This document shows, piece after piece, positions 1 through 7,105 of a stretch of 64,000 nucleotides of DNA. This stretch comes from Rhizobium sp. CB3090 (lineage in GTDB: Bacteria > Pseudomonadota > Alphaproteobacteria > Rhizobiales > Rhizobiaceae). The first letter of the stretch is position 1, and each line of letters starts with the position of its first letter. The notes under the pieces are model-generated. The model did not search any database. It was not told the DNA's origin and saw only the letters and a list, made by a program, of their open reading frames with translations. The translations under genes and the position numbers were made by a program. The stretch spans positions 2,480,001 to 2,544,000 of the forward strand of contig NZ_CP121662.1 of NCBI RefSeq assembly GCF_029714285.1, in the 5' to 3' direction.

Positions 1-1
1 G

Positions 2-154
2 GGTGCCCGCGAATATCTCGGCGAACTCTATGTCGTGACCGGCAATATGGACAAAGCAAGGGAACAACTGGCGACGCTGAAGCAACTTTGCCCAAGCGGC
101 TGTGAGGAGCTGGAGGACCTGCAGAAGGCGATCGACACCAAGACTGTCAACTAA
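2..154 (+). CDS. TPR-repeat protein, C-terminal fragment
   Basis: The window opens inside a reading frame whose last 50 codons read as a helical TPR-like hairpin (motif REYLGELYVVTGNMDKAREQ) followed by a short segment with two cysteines (LCPSGC) and a charged tail. Rhizobia carry many small periplasmic TPR proteins ending in this way. The N-terminus lies outside the window, so signal peptide and repeat number cannot be judged. Role unknown; TPR proteins usually act as protein-interaction scaffolds. Confidence 0.6.
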   Translation, partial: GAREYLGELYVVTGNMDKAREQLATLKQLCPSGCEELEDLQKAIDTKTVN

Positions 155-155
155 A

Positions 156-253
156 GCAATTCCAGGAAAAGTGTGCAGCGGTTTTCCGTCCGGGATTGCA
201 AAAAACAAGGAGATAGAGCGGTTCTAAGATTCCGTGAAAAGCTGAACCGCTCT
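156..253. repeat. Rhizobial intergenic palindromic element (RIME-like)
   Basis: Two nested inverted repeats make up this element. The outer part pairs GCAATTCC near 156 with GGGATTGC near 200. The second pairs AGAGCGGTTC (215-224) with GAACCGCTCT (244-253) perfectly. Shorter relatives of the first half occur at 2783 and 62588 in this window. The name is from memory of Rhizobium-specific intergenic mosaic elements and has not been checked by a search. Confidence 0.6.
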
Positions 254-267
254 AACCCGAGAAAGCA

Positions 268-300
268 GTGCCTGCGAAGCGAACGCTGCTTCGCAGGCAC
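268..300 (+). promoter_or_regulatory. Perfect 13-bp hairpin just upstream of the DoxX-like gene
   Basis: GTGCCTGCGAAGC (268-280) pairs perfectly with GCTTCGCAGGCAC (288-300) across a 7-base loop. It ends four bases before the Shine-Dalgarno sequence of the next gene. No T-run follows, so it is a poor intrinsic terminator. It could block read-through from the TPR gene, or affect ribosome access or mRNA stability for the downstream gene. Confidence 0.45.
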
Positions 301-316
301 ATTTGGAGGTGATGAG

Positions 317-793
317 ATGGACTATTTGGAAAATGCAAATGTCGTGCATCCGATGGACATAACGCTTGTCGCAGGAAGGCTGTTGCTTGCCTGGATATTC
401 CTGCATGAGGGCGTGGCGCTGGCGCTCAATTTCGACGCCGCTGTCATCGCCATGGCGAAACTTGGTGTTTCCGAGTTACTGGTCGTTGCCGTGATTGCGC
501 TGCAGGTTGCGGCTGGTCTTTCGATAACGCTCGGTTTGTTGACCCGCCTCGGCGCCTTGTCGCTCGGGCTGTTCTGCCTGTCGACGGCGTTGATGTTCCA
601 TAACGATTTCGCCAATCACAACGAAATCCTGCATTTTGAAAAAGACTTGGCGATCGCAGGCGGCATGTTCGTTCTGGTGACGACAGGCGCTGGTGCGCTG
701 TCCGTGGATCGCTTCCTCGAACGCCGCATCATGGCCTCGGACGACAAGGCCCGCAAGCCGCTGCGCCGTGTGATTGAGAGAGGAATTCTCTGA
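317..793 (+). CDS. DoxX-family membrane protein
   Basis: The 158-residue product has about four hydrophobic segments and the DoxX-like pattern of an arginine at the start of the first helix (AGRLLLAWIFL), a glycine-rich second span and a short charged C-terminal tail. DoxX-family proteins are small inner-membrane proteins linked to quinone or thiosulfate redox chemistry and oxidative-stress responses; the substrate here cannot be told. I chose the ATG at 317 because GGAGGTGA sits six to ten bases upstream and the membrane domain begins soon after. An upstream in-frame start at 173 would translate the intergenic repeat and is rejected. Confidence 0.75.
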   Translation: MDYLENANVVHPMDITLVAGRLLLAWIFLHEGVALALNFDAAVIAMAKLGVSELLVVAVIALQVAAGLSITLGLLTRLGALSLGLFCLSTALMFHNDFANHNEILHFEKDLAIAGGMFVLVTTGAGALSVDRFLERRIMASDDKARKPLRRVIERGIL

Positions 794-827
794 ATGCCTC
801 AGACATATCCATCCGCGTGAAATTCCT

Positions 828-877
828 GTCGAAAACAGCCTATCATGGGCTGTTTTCGACATTTCCGTCGATTTTTT
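828..877 (+). terminator. Likely rho-independent terminator after the DoxX-like gene
   Basis: GTCGAAAACAGCC (828-840) pairs perfectly with GGCTGTTTTCGAC (848-860) around a 7-base loop. A run of six T follows at 872-877. The hairpin is 34 bases past the DoxX-like stop codon, as expected for transcript termination, though the T-run is about 11 bases from the stem, farther than usual. Confidence 0.6.
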
Positions 878-1215
878 AAGCTTAAAACTTTTTCCTTGAA
901 ATGCGTCTCATTTTGGATAACCATCCCGCGATGAAGGGCAATCCGAGCACCGTCATTCGCGACGGAACGACCCTTTGACATCAGGATTTCAGGAAAAGTT
1001 CCTTGTCGCGTCTATGCCACAGCTTGTCCGAGACGACACGCAACCGAAACACCTTTGAGGATATTCGCGGCCGGCCTGCCCGCGCTGAACGAGGCCTCTC
1101 CGACTATCAGGCCGCCCGATCGACGCGATGAAATGACGGTCCCCCAATTTTGGCGGGCCGGCAATAGCCGCGGGCAGAAGGCGCCCGCGGTCATAACCAG
1201 AGGGAGACAAATCCA
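862..1215. promoter_or_regulatory. Intergenic region with operator-like palindrome upstream of the ABC binding protein
   Basis: The stretch has no convincing gene. It contains the perfect 14-bp palindrome TTTTAAGCTTAAAA at 874-887. Closely related sequences lie at 3477-3492, 12929-12944 and 13059-13074, in front of aromatic-catabolism genes, which suggests a shared regulator. The rest, 900-1200, shows no recognisable promoter that I would defend. Confidence 0.45.
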
Positions 1216-2013
1216 ATGAATTTTACCCGTCGTAATCTACTGGTCCTGGCGACCGTCGTCGGCATGGCCGGCGGAAGCCACTTCGCCTATGCCGCCGATG
1301 TGCTGAACGTTGGCTCCTATCCGAACAATCCGCCCTTCGAATACAAGACCGAGAGCGGTACCTTTGAGGGCTTCGAGGTCGATATCGTCAACGAAGCCGC
1401 CAAGCGCGCCGGTATGACGACCAACATCGCCGATTATGGTTTCCAGGCCCTGTTCGCCGCCACCAGCTCCAAGCGTATCGATGTGGCGATCTCCTCGATC
1501 ACCATCACGCCGGAACGTCTGAAGTCGCAGTCCTTCACCCAACCCTACTACGACTCCGACATGGGCATCGCCACCAAGGACGGCAGCGCGATCAAGGGTC
1601 TCGCCGATCTCAAGGGCAAGACCGTCGGCGTCCTTTCCGGCTCGACCGGCGAGAAGTGGGTCAACGACAACAAGACTGTCAACGGCTTTGCCGACGTCAA
1701 AGGCTACAATTCGCAGCAGGACATGTTCCTTGATCTCGGTGCCGGCCGCATCGACGCTGTCGTCAGCGACATTCCCGGCATGCAATATCTCTTCGTCAAG
1801 ACCAAGGGCTTTGCCATCAAGGACCGCATCAAGACCGGCGAACAGTATGGCCTGATGATGACCAAGGATTCGCCGCTCGTCGCCAAGATCAACGACGCCA
1901 TCACTGCGATGAAGAAAGACGGCACGCTGGAAAAGATCCACGAAAAATGGTTCGGCAGCAAGGCACCCGCCGGCTCCTCCACCGTCACCGAAATGCCTAT
2001 CCCCAAGGCGTGA
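1216..2013 (+). CDS. ABC transporter substrate-binding protein, polar amino acid type
   Basis: The 265-residue product starts with an export signal (basic MNFTRR, hydrophobic core, AYAADV cleavage region near residue 27). It then shows the solute-binding family 3 fold: NPPFEY near the start of the mature protein, DIVNEAAKRAG, then ISSITITPERLKSQSFTQPYY, the classic amino-acid-binding segment. It would capture a small amino-acid-like solute in the periplasm and hand it to the permease encoded 93 bases downstream. No ATPase gene is adjacent, so that subunit must come from elsewhere. A palindrome related to those in front of the aminobenzoate genes lies about 330 bases upstream, so an aromatic amino acid or auxin-like ligand is possible. 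That ligand guess is inference. Confidence 0.85.
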   Translation: MNFTRRNLLVLATVVGMAGGSHFAYAADVLNVGSYPNNPPFEYKTESGTFEGFEVDIVNEAAKRAGMTTNIADYGFQALFAATSSKRIDVAISSITITPERLKSQSFTQPYYDSDMGIATKDGSAIKGLADLKGKTVGVLSGSTGEKWVNDNKTVNGFADVKGYNSQQDMFLDLGAGRIDAVVSDIPGMQYLFVKTKGFAIKDRIKTGEQYGLMMTKDSPLVAKINDAITAMKKDGTLEKIHEKWFGSKAPAGSSTVTEMPIPKA

Positions 2014-2106
2014 TCAAAAGATCACTTCCCTCAACCTCCACGCCGGCCCCTTCGGCCGGCGTAGTTGTGCTAAAGCATCATTCTGTTTCGCCTGATGGGA
2101 GTGCCA

Positions 2107-2781
2107 ATGTCGCTCGTCGATACCTTTTTCAATTCCGACGTCATGATTTCGGCCTTTCCCCAATTGCTGCGCGGTCTCTGGATGACGCTGGCACTCGGCA
2201 TCGTCAGCATCCTGATCGGTGTTTCCGGCGGGCTCATCGTCAGCCTGATCCGCCTCTATGCACCTAAGCCGTTCCGGCTGCTGACGATCGCCTATATCGA
2301 CATCATGCGTGCCATGCCGATGCTGGTCGTGCTGATCCTGATCTATTACGCCCTGCCCTTTGTCGGCATCAGCTTCTCGGCTTGGTGGTCCGCGATTTTG
2401 GGCTTCTCGATCGTGCTTGCTGCCTATTCGGCGGAGGTCTTCCGCTCGGGCATCGAGAGCGTGCCGCGCGGCCAGTTCGAGGCGGCCGCAGCACTCGGCA
2501 TTCCATTCCTCGTTACGCTCTATAAGGTCGTGCTGCCGCAGGCGATCCGCATCGTCATTCCGCCGACCACCAGCAACTGTGTCTCGATGTTCAAGGATAC
2601 GTCGCTCGCCTCGACCGTGGCTTTGCCGGAACTCTTGAAAGAGGGACAGAACGCGCAGGGCTTCTATGCCAACCCCTCGCCGCTGATCATGGCCGCGCTG
2701 ATCTATATCATCCTGCTCTGGCCCATGGTACGGCTCGTGAGCGTACTCGAAAAGAGGTTCAAGAGCGAGAAGGCGCGGTAG
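2107..2781 (+). CDS. ABC transporter permease, polar amino acid (HisM/GlnP) type
   Basis: The 224-residue product has about five membrane spans and the cytoplasmic EAA-loop region (GQFEAAAALGIPFLVTLYKVVLPQAIRI, read in parts) typical of His/Glu/Gln/Arg/opine permeases, ending in a basic tail. It forms the membrane channel for the preceding binding protein. The ATG at 2107 is preferred over the in-frame ATG at 2095 because GGGAG lies five bases before it. Only one permease and no ATP-binding subunit are encoded here, so the transporter would be a homodimeric permease using an unlinked ATPase. Confidence 0.85.
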   Translation: MSLVDTFFNSDVMISAFPQLLRGLWMTLALGIVSILIGVSGGLIVSLIRLYAPKPFRLLTIAYIDIMRAMPMLVVLILIYYALPFVGISFSAWWSAILGFSIVLAAYSAEVFRSGIESVPRGQFEAAAALGIPFLVTLYKVVLPQAIRIVIPPTTSNCVSMFKDTSLASTVALPELLKEGQNAQGFYANPSPLIMAALIYIILLWPMVRLVSVLEKRFKSEKAR

Positions 2782-2782
2782 A

Positions 2783-2800
2783 GCAATTCCAGGAAAAGCT
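2783..2800. repeat. Partial rhizobial palindromic element
   Basis: GCAATTCCAGGAAAAGCT directly follows the permease stop codon and matches the left half of the element at 156-253. The right half is missing, so this is a half-copy between the permease and the convergent MarR gene. Confidence 0.4.
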
Positions 2801-2821
2801 GCATCGCGACAAGCATAGTCT

Positions 2822-3337
2822 TCAGTCGAAAGCAGCACCGGAAAGGTGATTGTTCACGGATGCTTTCACCCCGCCGATATCCTTCCAGAGTTCGACGATA
2901 ATGGCGGGATCGACGTCGGCCATCATGTCTCGCAGCCAGCCCTCATGCGCGGCGGCCATGACTGTGAACAGCTCCTCGCCCTTCTTCGTCAGTTTGGCGA
3001 CCGTCACGCGGCGGTCGCCGTCAGGCGTCTCGCGCAGCACCAAACCGTCCGTTTCCAGCCGCTCGACCAATCCCGTCACATTGCCATTGGTGACCATGGT
3101 ACGTTTGGAAAGCTCGCCAAGCCGCAGACCGTCGCGCTCGCGATAGAGCTGCGCCATCAGGTCGAATTGCGGCAGCGTTGCACCGAATTCGTTGCGCAGA
3201 CGGCGGCGGATTTCCTGCGATATCAGCTTTGTGGTCGACAGCATGCGCAGCCAGAGCCGCAGCTCCTGCTTTTTGCCTTCCTGCGCGCCCTGGACGATGA
3301 TTTCCAGATCGACGGTTGCACTTTCGGACTCTGCCAT
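2822..3337 (-). CDS. MarR-family transcriptional regulator (first of two)
   Basis: The 171-residue product carries a winged helix-turn-helix: LPQFDLMAQLYRE leads to the recognition region (LGELSKRTMVTNGNVTGLVE) and the wing contains the conserved DGDRR sequence. MarR proteins bind short palindromes as dimers and release DNA on binding an aromatic ligand. The gene is divergent from the isatin-hydrolase-like gene across a 489-base region rich in palindromes, including TTCATATATGAA 30 bases upstream of its own start (possible autoregulation). MarR regulators control known auxin- and aromatic-degradation loci, so this is a good candidate controller of the island. Its inducer is unknown. Confidence 0.85.
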   Translation of the reverse strand: MAESESATVDLEIIVQGAQEGKKQELRLWLRMLSTTKLISQEIRRRLRNEFGATLPQFDLMAQLYRERDGLRLGELSKRTMVTNGNVTGLVERLETDGLVLRETPDGDRRVTVAKLTKKGEELFTVMAAAHEGWLRDMMADVDPAIIVELWKDIGGVKASVNNHLSGAAFD

Positions 3338-3826
3338 GATGTCAGCTCAAATCATCGCGTTGCAATTTCATATATGAACGGTCTACGGAGCAATATTTCA
3401 AATGTCAAAGGTTTACGCGTCAAGCCCGGAGACGGTCACCTTCTCGCATTATTATCATCACATGCATAGATTTTGAATTTTAAGCTTCAAATGCACACCA
3501 TGGAAATCGCCCTTCGACGACCACAACCATATGTCGTTAGCGCAAGAAAATAGCGCATAAATAGCCTTTATTTTCCGGCGATTGCTTGGGTCGCACAGCC
3601 TGCCCAACCGATGCCGCTTTTGGTCCTTCAGGCGCCGGCAGAATGCTTGCAATATCATATATTGTAACATAGGCTCGCCCTCATCCGATTGCCGCTGCAC
3701 GGCCTTGCGATTTGAGGAATCGCGTTCGTACACCCGGCAATAATGGCTTTCGGGCTTAGCCCTCAACCGAGGATTCCCTTTAGAGTTTTTCGAACAAGGC
3801 CAGGCCACACAAAGGGGGAACGCAAT
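3338..3826. promoter_or_regulatory. Divergent control region with three operator-like palindromes
   Basis: This gene-free stretch separates the MarR gene from the cyclase-family gene. It contains TTCATATATGAA (3367-3378, perfect), ATTTTAAGCTTCAAAT (3477-3492, one mismatch from a palindrome) and CAATATCATATATTG (3650-3664, 6-bp arms around CAT). The second resembles palindromes at 874, 12929 and 13059. The third has the same design as CAAAATCATATTTTG at 10874. Recurrence in front of functionally linked genes is the main reason to read these as binding sites. Confidence 0.5.
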
Positions 3827-4609
3827 ATGACCACCAGCACTCTTGCCAGCTTCGCCACGGCCCTCGTTTCGGGCTCCATCAAGGTCGTCGACCTGACCGC
3901 GCCGCTCGGGCCCGAAACGCCGGTGCTCTACCTGCCGCCGCAGTTCGGCAAGAACACGCCCGCGGTCAAAGTGCACCAGATTTCCGAATATAACCAGGAC
4001 GGTCCTTTCTGGGCCTGGAACTGGCTCGAACTCGGCGAACACACCGGCACGCATTTCGACGCGCCCTGTCACTGGGTTACCGGCAAGGACAATCCGAACA
4101 ATACGACCGACACTATCCCACCGCAGAACTTCGTCGCTCCGGTCAATGTCATCGACCGCTCGAAAGAAGCTGCCGCCAATCCGGACTATCTGCTGACGGT
4201 CGACAGCATCAAGGAATGGGAAGCCGAACATGGCGCGATCGAATCTGGCACCTGGGTGTTTCTGCGCACCGACTGGTACAAGCGCAACGGCTCGACCGAA
4301 ACCTTTCTCAATGCCGATGAAAACGGCCCGCATTCGCCGGGCCCAACCGCCGAGGCGATCGAATATCTGCTGACGAAGGGTATCATCGGTTGGGGTTCGG
4401 AAGCGATCGGCACCGACGCCGGTTCCGCCGGCGGCATGAATCCGCCCTTCCCGGCCCATAATCTGATGCACAAGAACAACCGCTACGGCCTCGCCAGCCT
4501 CTCCAACCTCGATCAGCTTCCGGCCAAGGGCGCCGTGCTGATCGCCGCGCCGCTGAAGTTCGTCAAGGGCACGGGCTCCCCGGTGCGCGCGCTGGCGCTG
4601 GTGGCATGA
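3827..4609 (+). CDS. Cyclase-family metal hydrolase, probable isatin hydrolase
   Basis: The 260-residue product has the metal-binding motif of the cyclase/kynurenine-formamidase family (PF04199): HTGTHFDAP at residues 72-80, giving H72, H76 and D78. This family includes N-formylkynurenine formamidase (about 210 residues) and isatin hydrolase (about 260). The length and the neighbours, which process 2-aminobenzoyl compounds, favour isatin hydrolysis to isatinate (2-aminophenylglyoxylate); a formamidase or another cyclic amide hydrolase remains possible. The ATG at 3827 has AAAGGGGGA seven bases upstream. The gene is divergent from a MarR regulator and followed, after a palindromic repeat, by a flavoprotein gene. 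Confidence 0.6.
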   Translation: MTTSTLASFATALVSGSIKVVDLTAPLGPETPVLYLPPQFGKNTPAVKVHQISEYNQDGPFWAWNWLELGEHTGTHFDAPCHWVTGKDNPNNTTDTIPPQNFVAPVNVIDRSKEAAANPDYLLTVDSIKEWEAEHGAIESGTWVFLRTDWYKRNGSTETFLNADENGPHSPGPTAEAIEYLLTKGIIGWGSEAIGTDAGSAGGMNPPFPAHNLMHKNNRYGLASLSNLDQLPAKGAVLIAAPLKFVKGTGSPVRALALVA

Positions 4610-4624
4610 TATGGCGGCTTGCGC

Positions 4625-4781
4625 CCTTCTCCCCGCCGGGGAGAAGGTGCCCGACAGGGCGGATGAGGGGGGCGAGGAGCGATAGTTCCGAGCGCCTTGA
4701 GCGACGAGCGAAAGGCAATTCTTCCGGTGACGCCCCCTCAACCCGCGCTACGCGCAACCTTCTCCCCGCTGGGGAGAAGGT
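4625..4781. repeat. Palindromic repeat of about 155 bp, copy A
   Basis: The element is bounded by CCTTCTCCCC...GGGGAGAAGG hairpins at both ends (near 4625-4650 and 4758-4780), with a GC-rich middle containing GGCGGATGAGG and GCCCCCTCAACCCGCG. Similar copies lie at 24606-24758 and 39041-39197, and a short relative at 33455-33485. The right-hand hairpin abuts the start of the next gene and supplies its ribosome-binding site. Confidence 0.75.
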
Positions 4782-4793
4782 GGGGGATATCCC

Positions 4794-6383
4794 ATGACCT
4801 CCCCCGATTACATCATCGTCGGCAGCGGCATCAACGCGCTGGTCGCGGCCGCCATGCTGGGAAAGAAGGGTCGCAAGGTGCTCGTCCTCGAGCGCAACGA
4901 CCGCATCGGCGGTTGCCTGCGCAGCGAGGAGATCACCGAACCCGGCTTCATCCATGATGTCATGGCAACGACGATGGTGCTGTTCCTGACGTCGCCGGCC
5001 TATGGTGCCATCGGCAAGGACCTGGAGGCCCGCGGTCTCGAATTCGCCCACGCCGACCTGCCGACCGGCGTGCTGAGGCCGGATGGTTCGCACGTCATCT
5101 TCTCGAAGGACAGGCGGCGCAACATCGCCACCTTCGACGAGCTGTCGCTCGGCGACGGACAGACATTCCTGCGCGAGATGGATGCGCTGGCGGCCGACGC
5201 TCCCTTCCTGTTTTCGCTGCTCGGCGGCGCGCTGTGGTCGGGCGCGACCTTGAAGGCCGTCGCCAAGCAAGGTTGGGGCCGCGGCCTGCGCAACCTGGCC
5301 GCCTGGTTCGGCAACGCCCTGACGCCGGCCCGCGGCTACCTCGAAACCACCTATCGTTCCGAAGATATTCATGCGCTCTGGGCGCCTTGGGTACTGCATT
5401 GCGGCCTCGGGCCGGAGAGCGCCTACTCGGCCGAGATGCTGAAGGTCATCGGCTTTGCCTTAGAGCTCGCCGGCGCTCCCCTTGTCAAAGGCGGCGCGGG
5501 TGGGCTGCTCACCGCCTTCGAACGGCTGATCACCGACAATGGTGGCGAGATCCGCACCGGCGCCGATGTCGAAAGCATCACCCCCGGTCCAGGCGGGCGT
5601 GCCAGCAGCGTCAGGCTTGCCGGGGGCGAAATCCTGAACGCCAAAGCCGGCGTCATCTGCTCTGTGACGCCGAACCAGCTCTACGAGCGACTGCTGAAGG
5701 ACTGGCCGACGCCGCTTCCCCCGGACATCAAGACGAGCGTCGCCCGCTATCGTTATGGCAAGGGCAATATGCAGATCCACTATGCGCTGTCCGAACCGCC
5801 GCGCTGGAAGGCAGATGCGGAACTTGGCAAGGTCGCACTCCTTCATCTAACGCCCGGGCTCGATGGCGTTTCGCGCGCTGCCAATGAATGCGAACGCGGG
5901 CTGCTGCCGGCTGAGGCGACCATATGCGTCGGCCAACCCACCTCCTTCGATCCCAGCCGAGCGCCACCGGGCAAATCGATCCTCTGGCTGCAGCTTCCCG
6001 AGGCTCCGCGGCATATCAAAGGCGATGCGGCGGGCGAGATTGCAATACCGGCGGACGGCCGTTGGACGGAAGAGGTACGCGAACGCTATGCCGACCGCAT
6101 CGAGGCGCGGCTCGAAAGCCATATCGAGAATTTCTCCGGCATAAAACTCGCTCGACGCGCCCATTCGCCCACCGACCTCGAGGCCATGAACATGAATCTC
6201 GTCGGCGGCGACCCCTATGGCGGCTACTGCGGCATAGACCAGTTTTTCCTCTGGCGCCCCTTCAAGTCCTCTGTTAACCACCGCACCCATGTAGCAGGCC
6301 TATACCACATTGGGGCTTCGGCGCATCCTGGGCCGGGTCTCGGCGGCGGTTCGGGTTTCCTGCTTGCGTCATCATTAAAATAG
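4794..6383 (+). CDS. FAD-dependent oxidoreductase, phytoene-desaturase-like
   Basis: The 529-residue product begins with an FAD-binding Rossmann motif (IIVGSGINALVAAAMLGKKG) and the GG motif (NDRIGGC). It ends with the glycine-rich FAD-contacting segment typical of the CrtI/phytoene-desaturase-like family (HPGPGLGGGSGFLLASS). These enzymes remove hydrogen from, or isomerise, hydrophobic or ring substrates. In this context it could oxidise an indole-derived intermediate such as dioxindole, which is inference. The start codon follows GGTGGGGG, which belongs to the adjoining repeat. It lies between the isatin-hydrolase-like gene and a MarR gene in the same direction, so it is probably co-transcribed with the latter. 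Confidence 0.7.
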   Translation: MTSPDYIIVGSGINALVAAAMLGKKGRKVLVLERNDRIGGCLRSEEITEPGFIHDVMATTMVLFLTSPAYGAIGKDLEARGLEFAHADLPTGVLRPDGSHVIFSKDRRRNIATFDELSLGDGQTFLREMDALAADAPFLFSLLGGALWSGATLKAVAKQGWGRGLRNLAAWFGNALTPARGYLETTYRSEDIHALWAPWVLHCGLGPESAYSAEMLKVIGFALELAGAPLVKGGAGGLLTAFERLITDNGGEIRTGADVESITPGPGGRASSVRLAGGEILNAKAGVICSVTPNQLYERLLKDWPTPLPPDIKTSVARYRYGKGNMQIHYALSEPPRWKADAELGKVALLHLTPGLDGVSRAANECERGLLPAEATICVGQPTSFDPSRAPPGKSILWLQLPEAPRHIKGDAAGEIAIPADGRWTEEVRERYADRIEARLESHIENFSGIKLARRAHSPTDLEAMNMNLVGGDPYGGYCGIDQFFLWRPFKSSVNHRTHVAGLYHIGASAHPGPGLGGGSGFLLASSLK

Positions 6384-6407
6384 GATTCCGGAGGGAGATA
6401 GCGTCTT

Positions 6408-6914
6408 ATGGAGGAGCGGTTTTCAGGTACCGTTTTGCGGCGTCGCAAAGAGGGCACGGAAAAACGTCCGACCATGGGCGAAATAGGGCTCAACCATTTC
6501 GCCCCCTACCTGATGAACCGGCTGATGGCCCGCTGGAACATCAACATGTCGGAAGAGCTGCGCGAATACGACATGACCACCGCGAAGATGAGGGCGCTCG
6601 CCGTCCTCAGCATCTCTTCCTCGGTCACTATCAACGAACTCTCGGTCTTTGCCGTCACCGAGCAATCGACGATGAGCCGCACGCTGGATTCCCTGGAGCA
6701 ACAAGGCTTCATCCGCCGTCAGCCCCGCGTCGAGGACATGCGCATCCGAGACGTCTCCATCACCGAAGAAGGCCGCGCCGCCTTCGAAAAGGTTTGGCCG
6801 ACCATGTACGATCTGTTTCTGCAGATGTTCGACGGCGTGGAAGAGACGGAATACCGGGCATTCATCTCGACGCTGCACAAGGTCCTGCACAACATCCGCA
6901 AGCATGAGATTTGA
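6408..6914 (+). CDS. MarR-family transcriptional regulator (second)
   Basis: The 168-residue product has a winged helix-turn-helix: MTTAKMRALAVLS, then INELSVFAVTEQSTMSRTLD as recognition region, then a wing with RVEDMRIRDVSITEEG. It begins 24 bases after the flavoprotein stop, with GGAGGGAGA 10 bases before the ATG. The extended, basic N-terminus (about 30 residues before MGEIGLNHF) could mean that translation begins lower down, for example at the ATG encoding MGEIG, but no better ribosome site is seen there. With the regulator at 2822 it gives the island two MarR proteins, and two palindrome types are seen in its control regions. Confidence 0.8.
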   Translation: MEERFSGTVLRRRKEGTEKRPTMGEIGLNHFAPYLMNRLMARWNINMSEELREYDMTTAKMRALAVLSISSSVTINELSVFAVTEQSTMSRTLDSLEQQGFIRRQPRVEDMRIRDVSITEEGRAAFEKVWPTMYDLFLQMFDGVEETEYRAFISTLHKVLHNIRKHEI

Positions 6915-6937
6915 GATGAGATAGGGATGGCGCCTGC

Positions 6938-7086
6938 GGCCACCTCGTCCTTCGAGGCATCTTTCCGCTATGCTTCAAGATGCACCTCAGGATGAGGCGG
7001 AACGAATTTCGCGATTGTCGCAAAGAGTTAGCCCTCATGGTGAGGTGCGGAGGGCTGAAGGACCGAAGCCTCGAACCGCGAGGGCG
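6938..7086. repeat. Intergenic inverted-repeat element with CCTCGTCCTTCGAGG ends
   Basis: The segment between the MarR gene and the convergent oxidoreductase gene has CCTCGTCCTTCGAGG near its left end and GCCTCGAACCGCGAGG near its right end. Its middle has an imperfect inverted pair, GCACCTCAGGATGAGG against CCTCATGGTGAGGTGC. This looks like a mobile intergenic repeat of a different type from the two other families in the window. It probably also separates the convergent transcripts. Confidence 0.45.
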
Positions 7087-7105
7087 GATGGCTAAAACAC
7101 TCTCA

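Noticed and set aside
2014..2838. 274-codon minus-strand frame opposite the permease gene
   Set aside because: It is a shadow of the permease; its residues are rich in D, R, H and Q as expected from reverse reading of membrane codons.
3827..4609. Assignment of the cyclase-family gene as kynB (kynurenine formamidase)
   Set aside because: The protein is about 50 residues longer than usual KynB, and no kynureninase or tryptophan dioxygenase gene is adjacent. The possibility is kept open at lower weight.
3458..4741. 427-codon minus-strand frame opposite the isatin-hydrolase-like gene
   Set aside because: It lies opposite a gene with clear family motifs, has low-complexity arginine-rich content and no ribosome site.
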